Notes under the pieces: generated by a model
Databases searched by the model: none
The model's input: the letters and a program-made list of their open reading frames with translations, nothing else
What the model was told of the DNA's origin: nothing
NCBI RefSeq assembly: GCF_001424565.1
Contig: NZ_LMOL01000005.1
Coordinates: 19,422 to 83,421, forward strand
DNA: 64,000 bases
From: Arthrobacter sp. Leaf141
Lineage (GTDB): Bacteria > Actinomycetota > Actinomycetes > Actinomycetales > Micrococcaceae
Direction: 5' to 3'
Made by a program: the position numbers and the translations under genes
Shown here: positions 52,652 through 60,837 of the stretch, piece by piece
How positions within the stretch are numbered: the stretch's first letter is position 1
How the letters are laid out: every line of letters starts with the position of its first letter

Positions 52652-53344
52652 ATGCGTACCCACCAGCTGGTCCTGACCTGGATCGAGAACGAACTTTCCG
52701 CCGGCCGGCTGATGGTGGGCGGCCGGCTGCCGGCCGAACGGAGCCTTGCCGAGCAGCTGGCCGTGTCGCGGACCTCGGTCCGGGAAGCCATCCGGATCCT
52801 TGAAGCCATGGGGGTGGTCCGTGCCGGGGTGGGCTCGGGCCCCGAAGCCGGCACCGTGGTGATTTCGGATCCGACGGCGGCCCTGGGCTCGGCCCTCCGG
52901 CTCCACGTGGCCACCCAGCACCTGCCGGTCAAGGACATCGTGGAAACCCGGGTGCTGCTCGAATCCTGGGCGGTGTCCCAGGCCAGCCCGGACGCCCCGG
53001 GGCTCCGGAACGCTGCGGCGCTGCTGGCCGGGATGGACGAGCCGGGCCTGTCAGTGGACGAATTCCTGGCCCTGGATGTGCAGTTCCACCTGGCATTGGC
53101 GGATGCTGCCGGCAACGCCGTGGTGAGCGCCATGATGGGCTCGCTGCGCGAATCGATCCAGGGTTACGCGGGGCGGCTGACCGCCAACCTTCCTGATTGG
53201 GCGGCCACCGCGTCCCGGCTCATGGCAGAGCACCACCAGATCCTCGACGCCATTACCGCGCACGACGGCGGGCGGGCGGCAAAGCTCGTGGCGGCCCACA
53301 TCGAGGGGTACTACCAGGAGGCGGGGCTGGGTCCGTCCGCCTGA
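52652..53344 (+). CDS. FadR-type GntR regulator, probable lactate regulator
   Basis: A 230-residue GntR-family protein of the FCD (FadR) subgroup. The winged helix has PAERSLAEQLAVSRTSVREAIRILEAMGVV; the ligand domain shows the FCD pattern ETRVLLE, FHLALADAAGN (metal Asp/His) and EHHQILDAITAHD. It is divergent from lldD with two identical-type operators between, as in LldR systems, so it probably represses lldD until lactate binds. An upstream ATG at 52619 lies inside operator 2 and is rejected. Confidence 0.88.
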   Translation: MRTHQLVLTWIENELSAGRLMVGGRLPAERSLAEQLAVSRTSVREAIRILEAMGVVRAGVGSGPEAGTVVISDPTAALGSALRLHVATQHLPVKDIVETRVLLESWAVSQASPDAPGLRNAAALLAGMDEPGLSVDEFLALDVQFHLALADAAGNAVVSAMMGSLRESIQGYAGRLTANLPDWAATASRLMAEHHQILDAITAHDGGRAAKLVAAHIEGYYQEAGLGPSA

Positions 53345-53350
53345 CCCTCA

Positions 53351-53395
53351 GGGGCCAGACGGAAAGGGGCCAGACGGCGCGGAGCCAGGCGGCGG
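53351..53395. repeat. Three 15-bp tandem repeats
   Basis: Units at 53351, 53366 and 53381 with consensus GGGGCCAGACGGNNN; the third has two changes. They fill the 81-nt convergent gap between the FadR-type and LacI genes. Confidence 0.8.
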
Positions 53396-53425
53396 CGGAG
53401 GGTGGTCGGGCCGGACCGGGAAAGC

Positions 53426-54460
53426 TCAGCCGTGGACTGCCTGCCGTGGAGCCTTGGCCGGTCCGGTGGAAGCCCGCACTTCCAGCCGTGGCTGGTAGCG
53501 GCTGCCCGGGGCGTCGTTGTCTTCCTTCCGGATGAGGGCCCGGAGCTGGTGCCAGGCCTGCTCGCCGAGTTCGGTGATGGGTACGGCCGCCGTCGTCAGG
53601 GCGGGGGTGGTGTACTTCGCGAAAGGGATGTCGTCGAAGCCTGTCACCGAAATGTCCCCCGGGACCTGCAGGCCGCGCTCATGTAGCCCGCTCATCAGGC
53701 CCATGGCCACGAGGTCGTTGAAGGCCAGGATTCCCGTGGCGCCGCTTTCCAGGACGGCGTCCACTGCCCCGTGGCCGGTGTCGAAGTCCGAGCCGCCTTC
53801 CAGCATCCTGACCTCCACCTGGGGGTGGGCGGCCTTGAAGGCCTCCAGGCCCTGGAGCCGGAGCCCGTTGGAGGCACTGCGGGGCGGGCCGGACAGGAAC
53901 GCAAGGCGGGTGTGGCCAAGTTCCACCAGGTGTTCGGCGATGTCCTGGACCCCCTGCCCGTAATCCACCACCAGGCTGGGGATGTCGTCGGCATCGGTGG
54001 TCCGGTTGATCAGCACCAGGGGCCGCAATGACGGTGCGATCTCTTCCAGTTCGGCATCCGACATGCGCGGGGCGCAGAGGACCAGCCCGTCGCACCGGCG
54101 CCGGGCTTCGCCGGCCAGGATCGCTTCCTCGCTGGAAACCTCGAAGGAATCGGCGATGAGGACGCGGTAGCCGTCCTGCGCGGCGGCGCGGCTCAGGCCA
54201 CGCAGGATGGCCTGGAAGGTGGGGTTGGCCAGGTCCGGGACCACAATGCCAATGGTGTCTGTTTTGCCCAGCGCCAGGCTGCGGCCCACAGGGTTGGGCT
54301 GGTACTTCAGCTCCGCAGCGGCTGCCCGGACGCGGGCGGCGATATCCGGGTCCACCGTGAAGTTACCGTTCATCACGCGGGAAACCGTGGCGTGCGAGAC
54401 GCCTGCCTTGACGGCGACATCTGCGATGCCGATCCTGCCGGTTGCCGATCTCCTGACCAT
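53426..54460 (-). CDS. LacI family regulator of the uronate operon
   Basis: A 344-residue LacI/GalR repressor. The helix-turn-helix reads IGIADVAVKAGVSHATVSRV and is followed by the hinge YQPNPVGRSLA; the effector domain starts at IGIVVPDLANPTFQ and contains SVTGFDDIPFAKY. AAGGGA precedes the ATG. It is divergent from the oxidoreductase-led operon, and three GAAAACG-N-TTTCT type operators lie between, so it probably controls that operon and itself in response to a uronate or related acid. Confidence 0.9.
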   Translation of the reverse strand: MVRRSATGRIGIADVAVKAGVSHATVSRVMNGNFTVDPDIAARVRAAAAELKYQPNPVGRSLALGKTDTIGIVVPDLANPTFQAILRGLSRAAAQDGYRVLIADSFEVSSEEAILAGEARRRCDGLVLCAPRMSDAELEEIAPSLRPLVLINRTTDADDIPSLVVDYGQGVQDIAEHLVELGHTRLAFLSGPPRSASNGLRLQGLEAFKAAHPQVEVRMLEGGSDFDTGHGAVDAVLESGATGILAFNDLVAMGLMSGLHERGLQVPGDISVTGFDDIPFAKYTTPALTTAAVPITELGEQAWHQLRALIRKEDNDAPGSRYQPRLEVRASTGPAKAPRQAVHG

Positions 54461-54567
54461 GGTGGTCCCTTCGTTTTATGCCGGGGCAGGGGGCGTTGGC
54501 CTCCTGCCTCCGGTGGCGGCATCCCACGCCGGGGTGCCGGGTAATGAGTCACAGCATATAACGGTGC

Positions 54568-54583
54568 GGGAAAACGATTTCTA
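54568..54583. promoter_or_regulatory. LacI-type operator A of the uronate operon
   Basis: GGGAAAACGATTTCTA, the weakest of three related palindromes; it keeps the GAAA-ACG-N-TTTC core. Confidence 0.5.
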
Positions 54584-54647
54584 CTGTTTTCCCGCGTTTT
54601 CCCACACTATCCGGACGGTTTTCCGCCCGGATGGCACGACAGTGCCG

Positions 54648-54663
54648 AAGAAAACGGTTTCTG
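54648..54663. promoter_or_regulatory. LacI-type operator B of the uronate operon
   Basis: AAGAAAACGGTTTCTG, matching the AGAAA...TTTCT palindrome around a central CG. Confidence 0.65.
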
Positions 54664-54722
54664 CCAGTGTCCATATGGTTGACGGATGGTGCCGGAGGTT
54701 GATACAAATCATATAGCGATCT

Positions 54723-54738
54723 GAGAAAACGCTTTCTC
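54723..54738. promoter_or_regulatory. LacI-type operator C of the uronate operon
   Basis: GAGAAAACGCTTTCTC, the best palindrome of the set (one central mismatch), 77 nt before the first gene. Confidence 0.75.
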
Positions 54739-54814
54739 GCCGGGCGGAACAAAATGCCCACGCCGAACCTCCTGGAGCCGCCCACGCGGCCGGGTACACG
54801 TCGAAAGGGACCCC

Positions 54815-56251
54815 ATGGTCAGCACAGCCGAGTCGAGTTCACCAGCAACGGCACCCCAGTCCGCTCCCACGGCCGGCACCGCTGCCGCAGGGACCGGAAA
54901 AGCCCGCCTCGCCCTGATCGGCACCGGCGGCCGGTCCGAAATGTACATCCGCGCCGTCTACGGCGAGCACGCCGGGACCGCCGAGCTGGTGGCGTTTTCC
55001 GACGTCAACCCCGGCCGGGTGGAGTTCTACCAGAAGCTGATCCAGGAACTGGGCGCGCCGGGACCGGTGGCATCGTTTGATCCCGCCGACCTCACCGCAT
55101 TCATCCAGGCCAACAACATCGACCGCGTTGTGGTCACCACGCCCGATTACACCCACGCCGACTACATCGTCGAAGCCCTGCGCGCCGGCGCCGACGTGGT
55201 GGTGGAGAAGCCGCTCACCATCGACGCCGAAGGTTGCCGCCGGATCACCGCCGCGGTGCAGGAGACCGGCCGGAACGTGGTGGTCACGTTCAACTACCGC
55301 TACTCACCGCGCAACAGCGCCCTGAAGGAGATCATCCAGAGCGGCGTGATCGGCAAGGTCACCTCCGTCGACTTCAGCTGGGTCCTGGACACCGTCCACG
55401 GCGCCGACTACTTCCGCCGCTGGCACCGCGAGAAGAAGAACTCCGGCGGCCTGCTCATCCACAAGGCCTCGCACCACTTCGACCTGGTCAACTGGTGGAT
55501 CAATGACGTCCCCGAACGCGTCTTCGCCTCCGGTGGGCTGAAGTTCTACGGCGACAAAAACGCCGCGGAACGCGGACTTGGCCCCCGTCCGGAACGTGGC
55601 ACACCCGACGCCGATGCTCCCGCCACCACGGCGAAGGATCCGTTCACCCTTGACCTGCGGGATGACGAGCGGCTCAAGGCCCTCTTCCTGGACAACGAGC
55701 ACTACGACGGCTACCGCCGCGACCAGGACGTCTTCACCGGTGGCATCACCATCGAGGACAACCTGGCGCTCGTCGTCGAATACCAGGGCGGGCCGCGCCT
55801 GAGCTACTCCCTGAACGCCCACAGCCCGTGGGAGGGCTACCGCGTTTCCGTCAACGGCACCGAAGGCCGCGCCGAACTTGAGGTGGTGGAGCGGGCCGCC
55901 GTCACGTCCAGCACGGACAAAAAGACGGTGGTGGACCCGAGCGCAACCCCCATCGAGGAAGACGACGCCATCCGCCGCAACGGCGAGCGCCTGGTGGTCC
56001 AGCGCCACTGGGAAGCTGCCTACGAGGTGCCGATCGTCAACGGCGAAGGCGGACACGGCGGCGGCGACGCCCTGCTGCTGTCCGACCTGTTCAACGGACC
56101 CGGCGAAGACCCGCTGGGCCGGCCGTCCGGCTACCTGGATGGCCTGCGTTCGGTATCTGTCGGCATCGCCGGCAACCGCTCCCTGGAATCCTCCCTGCCC
56201 GTCCGCATCGAAGACCTCGACCTCGGTGTCGACCTTCGCCGCGGCGCCTAA
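54815..56251 (+). CDS. Gfo/Idh/MocA family oxidoreductase
   Basis: A 478-residue NAD(P)-dependent sugar oxidoreductase. An Ala/Ser-rich 28-residue tail precedes the Rossmann motif LALIGTGGRSEMYI; the family EKP motif is in VVVEKPLTID, and KASHHFDLVNWW holds the usual catalytic-region histidines. It is long for the family (usually about 350), with an insertion near residues 240-300. It leads an operon for uronate/aldarate breakdown, where it may oxidise or epimerise the entering sugar acid or glycoside; the exact step is unknown. Confidence 0.87.
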   Translation: MVSTAESSSPATAPQSAPTAGTAAAGTGKARLALIGTGGRSEMYIRAVYGEHAGTAELVAFSDVNPGRVEFYQKLIQELGAPGPVASFDPADLTAFIQANNIDRVVVTTPDYTHADYIVEALRAGADVVVEKPLTIDAEGCRRITAAVQETGRNVVVTFNYRYSPRNSALKEIIQSGVIGKVTSVDFSWVLDTVHGADYFRRWHREKKNSGGLLIHKASHHFDLVNWWINDVPERVFASGGLKFYGDKNAAERGLGPRPERGTPDADAPATTAKDPFTLDLRDDERLKALFLDNEHYDGYRRDQDVFTGGITIEDNLALVVEYQGGPRLSYSLNAHSPWEGYRVSVNGTEGRAELEVVERAAVTSSTDKKTVVDPSATPIEEDDAIRRNGERLVVQRHWEAAYEVPIVNGEGGHGGGDALLLSDLFNGPGEDPLGRPSGYLDGLRSVSVGIAGNRSLESSLPVRIEDLDLGVDLRRGA

Positions 56252-56281
56252 TCCGTGCCCTGAGAACCTGAAGGAACAACC

Positions 56282-57244
56282 ATGAGCAGGATCTTTGTTA
56301 CCGGCGGCTCCGGCCGGCTGGGCCGCAGTGTGGTGGGCGGGCTCGCAGCAGCCGGGCACCACGTCATCTCGGTGGACCGGGACGCCGTCCCGGCGGACCA
56401 GTTGCCGGCCGGCGTCGACCAGGAAACCGCCGACCTCCTGGCGCCGGGCGAAGCCGCCCGGCTGATCCGGGAAACCCGGCCCGACGCCGTCATCCACCTT
56501 GCGGCGATCGCTGTCCCGTTCAGCGCGCCGGAGGACGTCATTTTCGCAACCAACACCCGGCTCGCGTTTGCCGTTGTGTCGGCGGCAACGGACGCCGGCG
56601 TGCACAGGATCGTCACGGCCAGCAGCCCCACCGTGCTGGGCTACGGATCGCCGGCCGGCTGGCTGCCGGAGGCATTCCCGCTGGATGAACGGACCGTCCC
56701 GAAGCCCTGGAACGCGTACGCCCTGTCCAAGCTGATCGCCGAACAGACAGTGCAGATGTTCGCTGCGGCCCAGGGCCAGGGGATCCGCTACGCGGCCTTC
56801 CGGCCCTGCTACGTGATCTCGCCCGAAGAGTGGGAAGGCGCGCCAACCCAGCAGGGTCACACGCTGGCCGAGCGGCTGGCGGACCCCGCGCTCTCCGCGC
56901 CTGCCCTGTTCAACTACGTGGACGCCCGGGACGTGGCTGACTTCCTGGACCTGCTGCTGGCAAAAATGGACACCATCCCCAACGGCGAAACCTTCTTTGT
57001 GGGCGCTGCCGATGCCCTGGCCGTTGCCCCGCTGGCGGAACTGATGCCGGCGTTCCTGCCCGGCAGCGAAGCCATCAGTGCCGGCCTCACCGGCACCAGC
57101 CCAGCCTTCTCCATCGCCAAGGCCCAGGACCTCCTGGGCTGGCAGCCCAAGCGCAGCTGGCGCACCGAACTCAAATCCAACATCCCCAACGAAGAGCCCG
57201 CCGCGCTGGTCAGCGCCGGCAGCGGCCCCAAGGAGACAGCATGA
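56282..57244 (+). CDS. NAD-dependent epimerase/dehydratase, probable uronate dehydrogenase
   Basis: A 320-residue extended short-chain dehydrogenase. Seen: the NAD motif TGGSGRLG (residues 7-14), the catalytic Tyr146-x3-Lys150 in YALSK, and HLAAIAVP. Family members next to KdgD and an enolase-type dehydratase are uronate dehydrogenases (Udh), which oxidise glucuronate or galacturonate at C1 to the aldarolactone; UDP-sugar epimerases would be longer and have a different neighbourhood. AAGGAA precedes the ATG, and the stop overlaps kdgD (ATGA). Confidence 0.78.
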   Translation: MSRIFVTGGSGRLGRSVVGGLAAAGHHVISVDRDAVPADQLPAGVDQETADLLAPGEAARLIRETRPDAVIHLAAIAVPFSAPEDVIFATNTRLAFAVVSAATDAGVHRIVTASSPTVLGYGSPAGWLPEAFPLDERTVPKPWNAYALSKLIAEQTVQMFAAAQGQGIRYAAFRPCYVISPEEWEGAPTQQGHTLAERLADPALSAPALFNYVDARDVADFLDLLLAKMDTIPNGETFFVGAADALAVAPLAELMPAFLPGSEAISAGLTGTSPAFSIAKAQDLLGWQPKRSWRTELKSNIPNEEPAALVSAGSGPKETA

Positions 57245-58146
57245 AATTCGACGGCGTACTTTTCTTTCCCGTCACCCCCTTCACGGCCGAAGGTGCCGTG
57301 GACACGGACCTGCTCAAGGAGCACATCAGCTCCCGGCTGCCTTTCGGCCCCGGCGCCGTTTTTCCCGCCTGCGGCACCGGTGAATACCACGCCCTGAGCC
57401 TCGAAGAGGTGGGCACCGTGGTGCGCGCCGCCGTCGAGGTTGTGGCCGGGAAGGTCCCCGTCGTTGCAGGCGCCGGCGGCCCGCTGGGCCACGCCCTGGC
57501 CTCGGCCCGGGTTGCCGAGGAAGCAGGCGCCGATGCGCTCCTGGTCCTGCCGCCTTACCTGGTGACAGGTCCCACCGACGGCCTGGTGGCCTACATCGAG
57601 GCCGTGGCGGACGCCAGCTCACTGCCGGTCATCGTCTACCACCGCGGCAACGCGAAATTCACGGCAGCGTCCATGGTGCGGCTTGCAGCCAACCCCAAGG
57701 TCATTGGCTTCAAGGACGGCCTGGGCGACGTGGGCCTGGCCCAGGAGATCGTCTCGGCGGTCCGCGCCACCGGCCGGGAGGACTTCGCGTTCTTCAACGG
57801 CCTGCTGACTGCGGAACTGACCCAGGGCGCCTACCGGGGCCTGGGCATTCCGCTCTACTCCTCCGCCGCGTTCGCCATGGCCCCTGAAATCGCCAAGGCC
57901 TACTATGACGCCTACATTAACGGTGACGAGGACCGGCGCAACGCCCTGCTGGCGGGCTTCTACGCGCCCCTGGTCCGGCTCCGCGACCAGACCCCCGGCT
58001 TCGGCGTCTCGCTGATCAAGGCCGGGCTCCGCCTGGCCGGGCTCCCCGTGGGCCCCGTCCGGCCACCGCTGACCGACCCCACCGAGGACCAGGTCCTGGA
58101 GCTCAAGGCCATCCTCGCCAAGGGCTACGAGCTGGCCGGCAGCTGA
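57241..58146 (+). CDS. kdgD: 5-dehydro-4-deoxyglucarate dehydratase
   Basis: A 301-residue class I aldolase-fold enzyme of the DapA superfamily. It converts 5-dehydro-4-deoxy-D-glucarate into 2-oxoglutarate semialdehyde with loss of CO2 and water. Seen: FFPVTPF at the start, PACGTGEYHALSLEE (KdgD version of the DapA phosphate loop), IVYHRGN with the catalytic tyrosine, and the Schiff-base lysine in GFKDGLGD. DapA itself would have a different loop (GTTGE) and an arginine for its substrate. The neighbours make KdgD much the more likely assignment. Confidence 0.87.
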   Translation: MKFDGVLFFPVTPFTAEGAVDTDLLKEHISSRLPFGPGAVFPACGTGEYHALSLEEVGTVVRAAVEVVAGKVPVVAGAGGPLGHALASARVAEEAGADALLVLPPYLVTGPTDGLVAYIEAVADASSLPVIVYHRGNAKFTAASMVRLAANPKVIGFKDGLGDVGLAQEIVSAVRATGREDFAFFNGLLTAELTQGAYRGLGIPLYSSAAFAMAPEIAKAYYDAYINGDEDRRNALLAGFYAPLVRLRDQTPGFGVSLIKAGLRLAGLPVGPVRPPLTDPTEDQVLELKAILAKGYELAGS

Positions 58147-59255
58147 TGAGCGCCCCCGCCGCCGGGGCGGTCCGCACCGCACCGAGGATCACCGGGCTCT
58201 CCACCCGGCTGATCACGGTGCCCCTGCGCCTGAGCTGGGGAGCGGACGCGCCGGAAAACCACGTGATTGTCACCGAACTCCACACGGACGACGGCGGCAC
58301 CGGCCACGGTTTCTCCTGGACGCCAACCATCGGCCCGCACGCCGTCAAGGCGTTGCTGGACCACGACATTGCCCCGTTCATCACCGGGCTCCCGGCCCAC
58401 CCCGAAACGGTGTGGGACGCCTTGTGGAAGCGGCTGCACGAAGCGGGCGGCGGCGGGCTCACCACCATCGCCATGGCCGGGGTGGACCTTGCCCTCTGGG
58501 ACCTGCAGGCGCGGCAGGCCCACACCTCCGTTCCCGGCCTGCTGGGCCAGCGGCAGGAATCCGCCGAAGTTTACGGCTCCGGCGTCAACCTGCACTACAC
58601 CCTTGACGAACTTGTGAACCAGGCCCGCCGCTGGGTCGCCGCCGGGCACCGGGCCGTCAAGGTCAAAGTGGGTAAGCCGGACGTGCGCGAAGACGCCGAA
58701 CGCCTGGCAGCAGTGCGCTCCGTGCTGGGGCCGGACCGCAAACTCATGATCGACGCCAACCAGCGGTGGGACCTGCCCACCACCTTCAAAGCACTGGACG
58801 TTTTGGCTGAATTCGGCCTGGAATGGCTGGAGGAACCCATCCGGGCCGACGACCTGTGGGCCTACCGCAGGCTCCGCAAGCATTCGCCGGTCCCTATCGC
58901 CCTTGGCGAAAACCTGCACACCATTTACCGGTTCCGCGATTTTATTGAAGCGGAAGCGGTGGACATCATCCAGCCCAACATCATCCGGGTAGGCGGCATC
59001 ACGCCGTTCCGGCGGATTGTGGAACTGGCACGGACCAACAGCATCAAGGTGATGCCGCACCTGCTGCCCGAGCTTTCGGGGCAACTGGCGCTGACCCTGG
59101 CAGAGCCCACGCTGGTGGAGGATGTTGAACAGGCATCCTTTGAACAGCTGGGCATCCTGGCCGGACCGGCGCCGGTGACCTTCAGCGACAGCCGGGTGAG
59201 CCTGACGGACCAGCCCGGCCTGGGATTCAGCTTCCGGGATCCCTGGCAGCCCTGA
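58146..59255 (+). CDS. Enolase-superfamily sugar-acid dehydratase (mandelate racemase group)
   Basis: A 369-residue MR/MLE-type enzyme. The N-terminal capping domain precedes the barrel, in which the KxK base pair is seen in AVKVKVG, the metal ligands in MIDANQRWD, WLEEPI and LGENLH, and the second base histidine in VMPHLLPE. It should act on an aldarate or aldarolactone (glucarate, galactarate or talarate dehydratase, or galactarolactone cycloisomerase) to give 5-dehydro-4-deoxyglucarate, the KdgD substrate. TGATG overlap with kdgD shows coupling. Confidence 0.85.
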   Translation: MSAPAAGAVRTAPRITGLSTRLITVPLRLSWGADAPENHVIVTELHTDDGGTGHGFSWTPTIGPHAVKALLDHDIAPFITGLPAHPETVWDALWKRLHEAGGGGLTTIAMAGVDLALWDLQARQAHTSVPGLLGQRQESAEVYGSGVNLHYTLDELVNQARRWVAAGHRAVKVKVGKPDVREDAERLAAVRSVLGPDRKLMIDANQRWDLPTTFKALDVLAEFGLEWLEEPIRADDLWAYRRLRKHSPVPIALGENLHTIYRFRDFIEAEAVDIIQPNIIRVGGITPFRRIVELARTNSIKVMPHLLPELSGQLALTLAEPTLVEDVEQASFEQLGILAGPAPVTFSDSRVSLTDQPGLGFSFRDPWQP

Positions 59256-59301
59256 TCGATCCCGCAGCCACCACACCAGATACAAGGAACAGGTACCCCA
59301 C

Positions 59302-60753
59302 GTGACTACTGCAACGCTTTCCCTGTCAGACCTCACCGCCGCAGCCACTACGGCGGCCAGGATTTCGGCCGCCGCCTCAGACGCGGAGCGGGCCGCCTGG
59401 CTCACGGCCGTGGCTGATGCACTGGATGCCAACTCCGCCGAACTGGTGGAGATCGCCGATTCCGAGACCCGCCTGGGTGTTCCGCGGCTCACCGGCGAGG
59501 TGGCCCGCACCTCCGGCCAGCTGCGCCTGTTTGCCAAGGTCATCACCGAGGGCTCCTACCTTGAAGCGGTCATCGACCACGCTGACCCGGCCGCCACGCC
59601 GCCCAAGCCGGACCTCCGCAGGCTGCTGAAGCCGATCGGCCCGGTGGCTGTTTTTGCTGCGTCCAACTTCCCGTTCGCGTTCTCCGTGGCCGGCGGCGAC
59701 ACTGCCTCTGCACTGGCGGTGGGTTCCTCAGTGATCGTCAAGGCGCACTCCGGCCACGTCCGGCTGTCCGAGCGGACCGCGGAGATCGTGACCGCAGCCC
59801 TGCTCGGTGCCGGCGCCCCTGAAGGCCTGTTTGCGCTGGTCAGCGGCCGCGAAGTGGGTACCGCGCTGGTCCAGGATCCCGCCATCAAGGCCGTGGGCTT
59901 CACCGGATCCATTCCCGGCGGGCGGGCGCTCTTTGACCTCGCCACCTCCCGGCCCGAACCCATCCCGTTCTACGGCGAGCTGGGCAGCCTGAACCCCGTG
60001 GTGGTCACCGCCGCCGCGTTGGAGAACCGCTCCGCCGCCCTCGCGGCTGGCCTTGCGGGTTCCTTCACCCTGGGCGCCGGCCAATTCTGCACCAAGCCGG
60101 GCCTGGTGTTCATTCCGGCCGGCACCACGTTTGCCGCCGACCTCGCCGAAGCCAGCAAGGACAAGCCTGCCCTGCCGATGCTGACCGGCAGGATCGCCGA
60201 GGCCTACCCGGGCGGCCTGCACAGCTTCGCTGCCGTCCCCGGCGTGGAGGTGGTCAGCGGCAGCGTTGACCAGGACGCCGCCGCCAACGGTGCAGCCCCG
60301 GTGATCTTCTCCACCACCGCAGCCCACGTGCTGGACCGCCCCGAAGAACTCCTCGAGGAGTGCTTCGGGCCCACCACCATGTTGATCGAGTACACCAACC
60401 AGGCAGAGCTGGCCGAGGTCCTCGCCAAGGTTCCCGGCAGCCTGACCGCCACGGTCCACGCCGAGCCCGGCGAAGACGTCGCTTCTGTGGTGGAACAGCT
60501 GGCCGGCCTGGCAGGACGCGTGCTGTTTGACGGCTGGCCCACCGGGGTGGCAGTCAACTGGGCGCAGCAGCACGGCGGCCCGTACCCGGCCACCACCTCA
60601 CTGTTCACCTCGGTAGGGGCCACCGCGGTCCGCCGGTTCCAGCGTCCGGTGGCCTACCAGGATGCCCCCGAATCGGTGCTGCACCCCGCCCTGCAGGACG
60701 CCAACCCGCTGGGCATCCCGCGCCGCGTGGACGGCAAGCTGGTCCTGCCGTAA
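59302..60753 (+). CDS. 2-oxoglutarate semialdehyde (2,5-dioxovalerate) dehydrogenase
   Basis: A 483-residue NAD(P)-dependent aldehyde dehydrogenase that completes the route to 2-oxoglutarate. Seen: ASNFPFAFSVAGGDTASAL (the pattern special to this ALDH subgroup), GFTGSIPGGRALFD, the general base in ELGSLNPVV, and the catalytic cysteine in GAGQFCTKPG. It begins with GTG at 59302; the AAGGA before it is 14 nt away, so the start is slightly uncertain. It is the last gene of the operon, followed by a perfect 14-bp terminator. Confidence 0.9.
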   Translation: MTTATLSLSDLTAAATTAARISAAASDAERAAWLTAVADALDANSAELVEIADSETRLGVPRLTGEVARTSGQLRLFAKVITEGSYLEAVIDHADPAATPPKPDLRRLLKPIGPVAVFAASNFPFAFSVAGGDTASALAVGSSVIVKAHSGHVRLSERTAEIVTAALLGAGAPEGLFALVSGREVGTALVQDPAIKAVGFTGSIPGGRALFDLATSRPEPIPFYGELGSLNPVVVTAAALENRSAALAAGLAGSFTLGAGQFCTKPGLVFIPAGTTFAADLAEASKDKPALPMLTGRIAEAYPGGLHSFAAVPGVEVVSGSVDQDAAANGAAPVIFSTTAAHVLDRPEELLEECFGPTTMLIEYTNQAELAEVLAKVPGSLTATVHAEPGEDVASVVEQLAGLAGRVLFDGWPTGVAVNWAQQHGGPYPATTSLFTSVGATAVRRFQRPVAYQDAPESVLHPALQDANPLGIPRRVDGKLVLP

Positions 60754-60788
60754 CTCCAGGGACCTGCAGCAGGCTGCTTCATTCAACA

Positions 60789-60820
60789 GAAAACCCCGGG
60801 ACGGATGTCCCGGGGTTTTC
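60789..60820. terminator. Bidirectional terminator
   Basis: GAAAACCCCGGGAC-GGAT-GTCCCGGGGTTTTC, a perfect 14-bp stem with A- and T-runs, between the convergent aldehyde dehydrogenase and M24-fold genes. Confidence 0.93.
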
Positions 60821-60837
60821 TGTCTGCCGGGCAGGCC

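Larger units (their letters stand above)
54461..54814. other. Divergent control region of the uronate operon
   Basis: 354 nt with no supported gene. It contains three LacI-type operators about 75-80 bp apart and additional GGAAAACG half-sites near 54590-54600. The region is clearly AT-richer than its surroundings. Confidence 0.75.
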
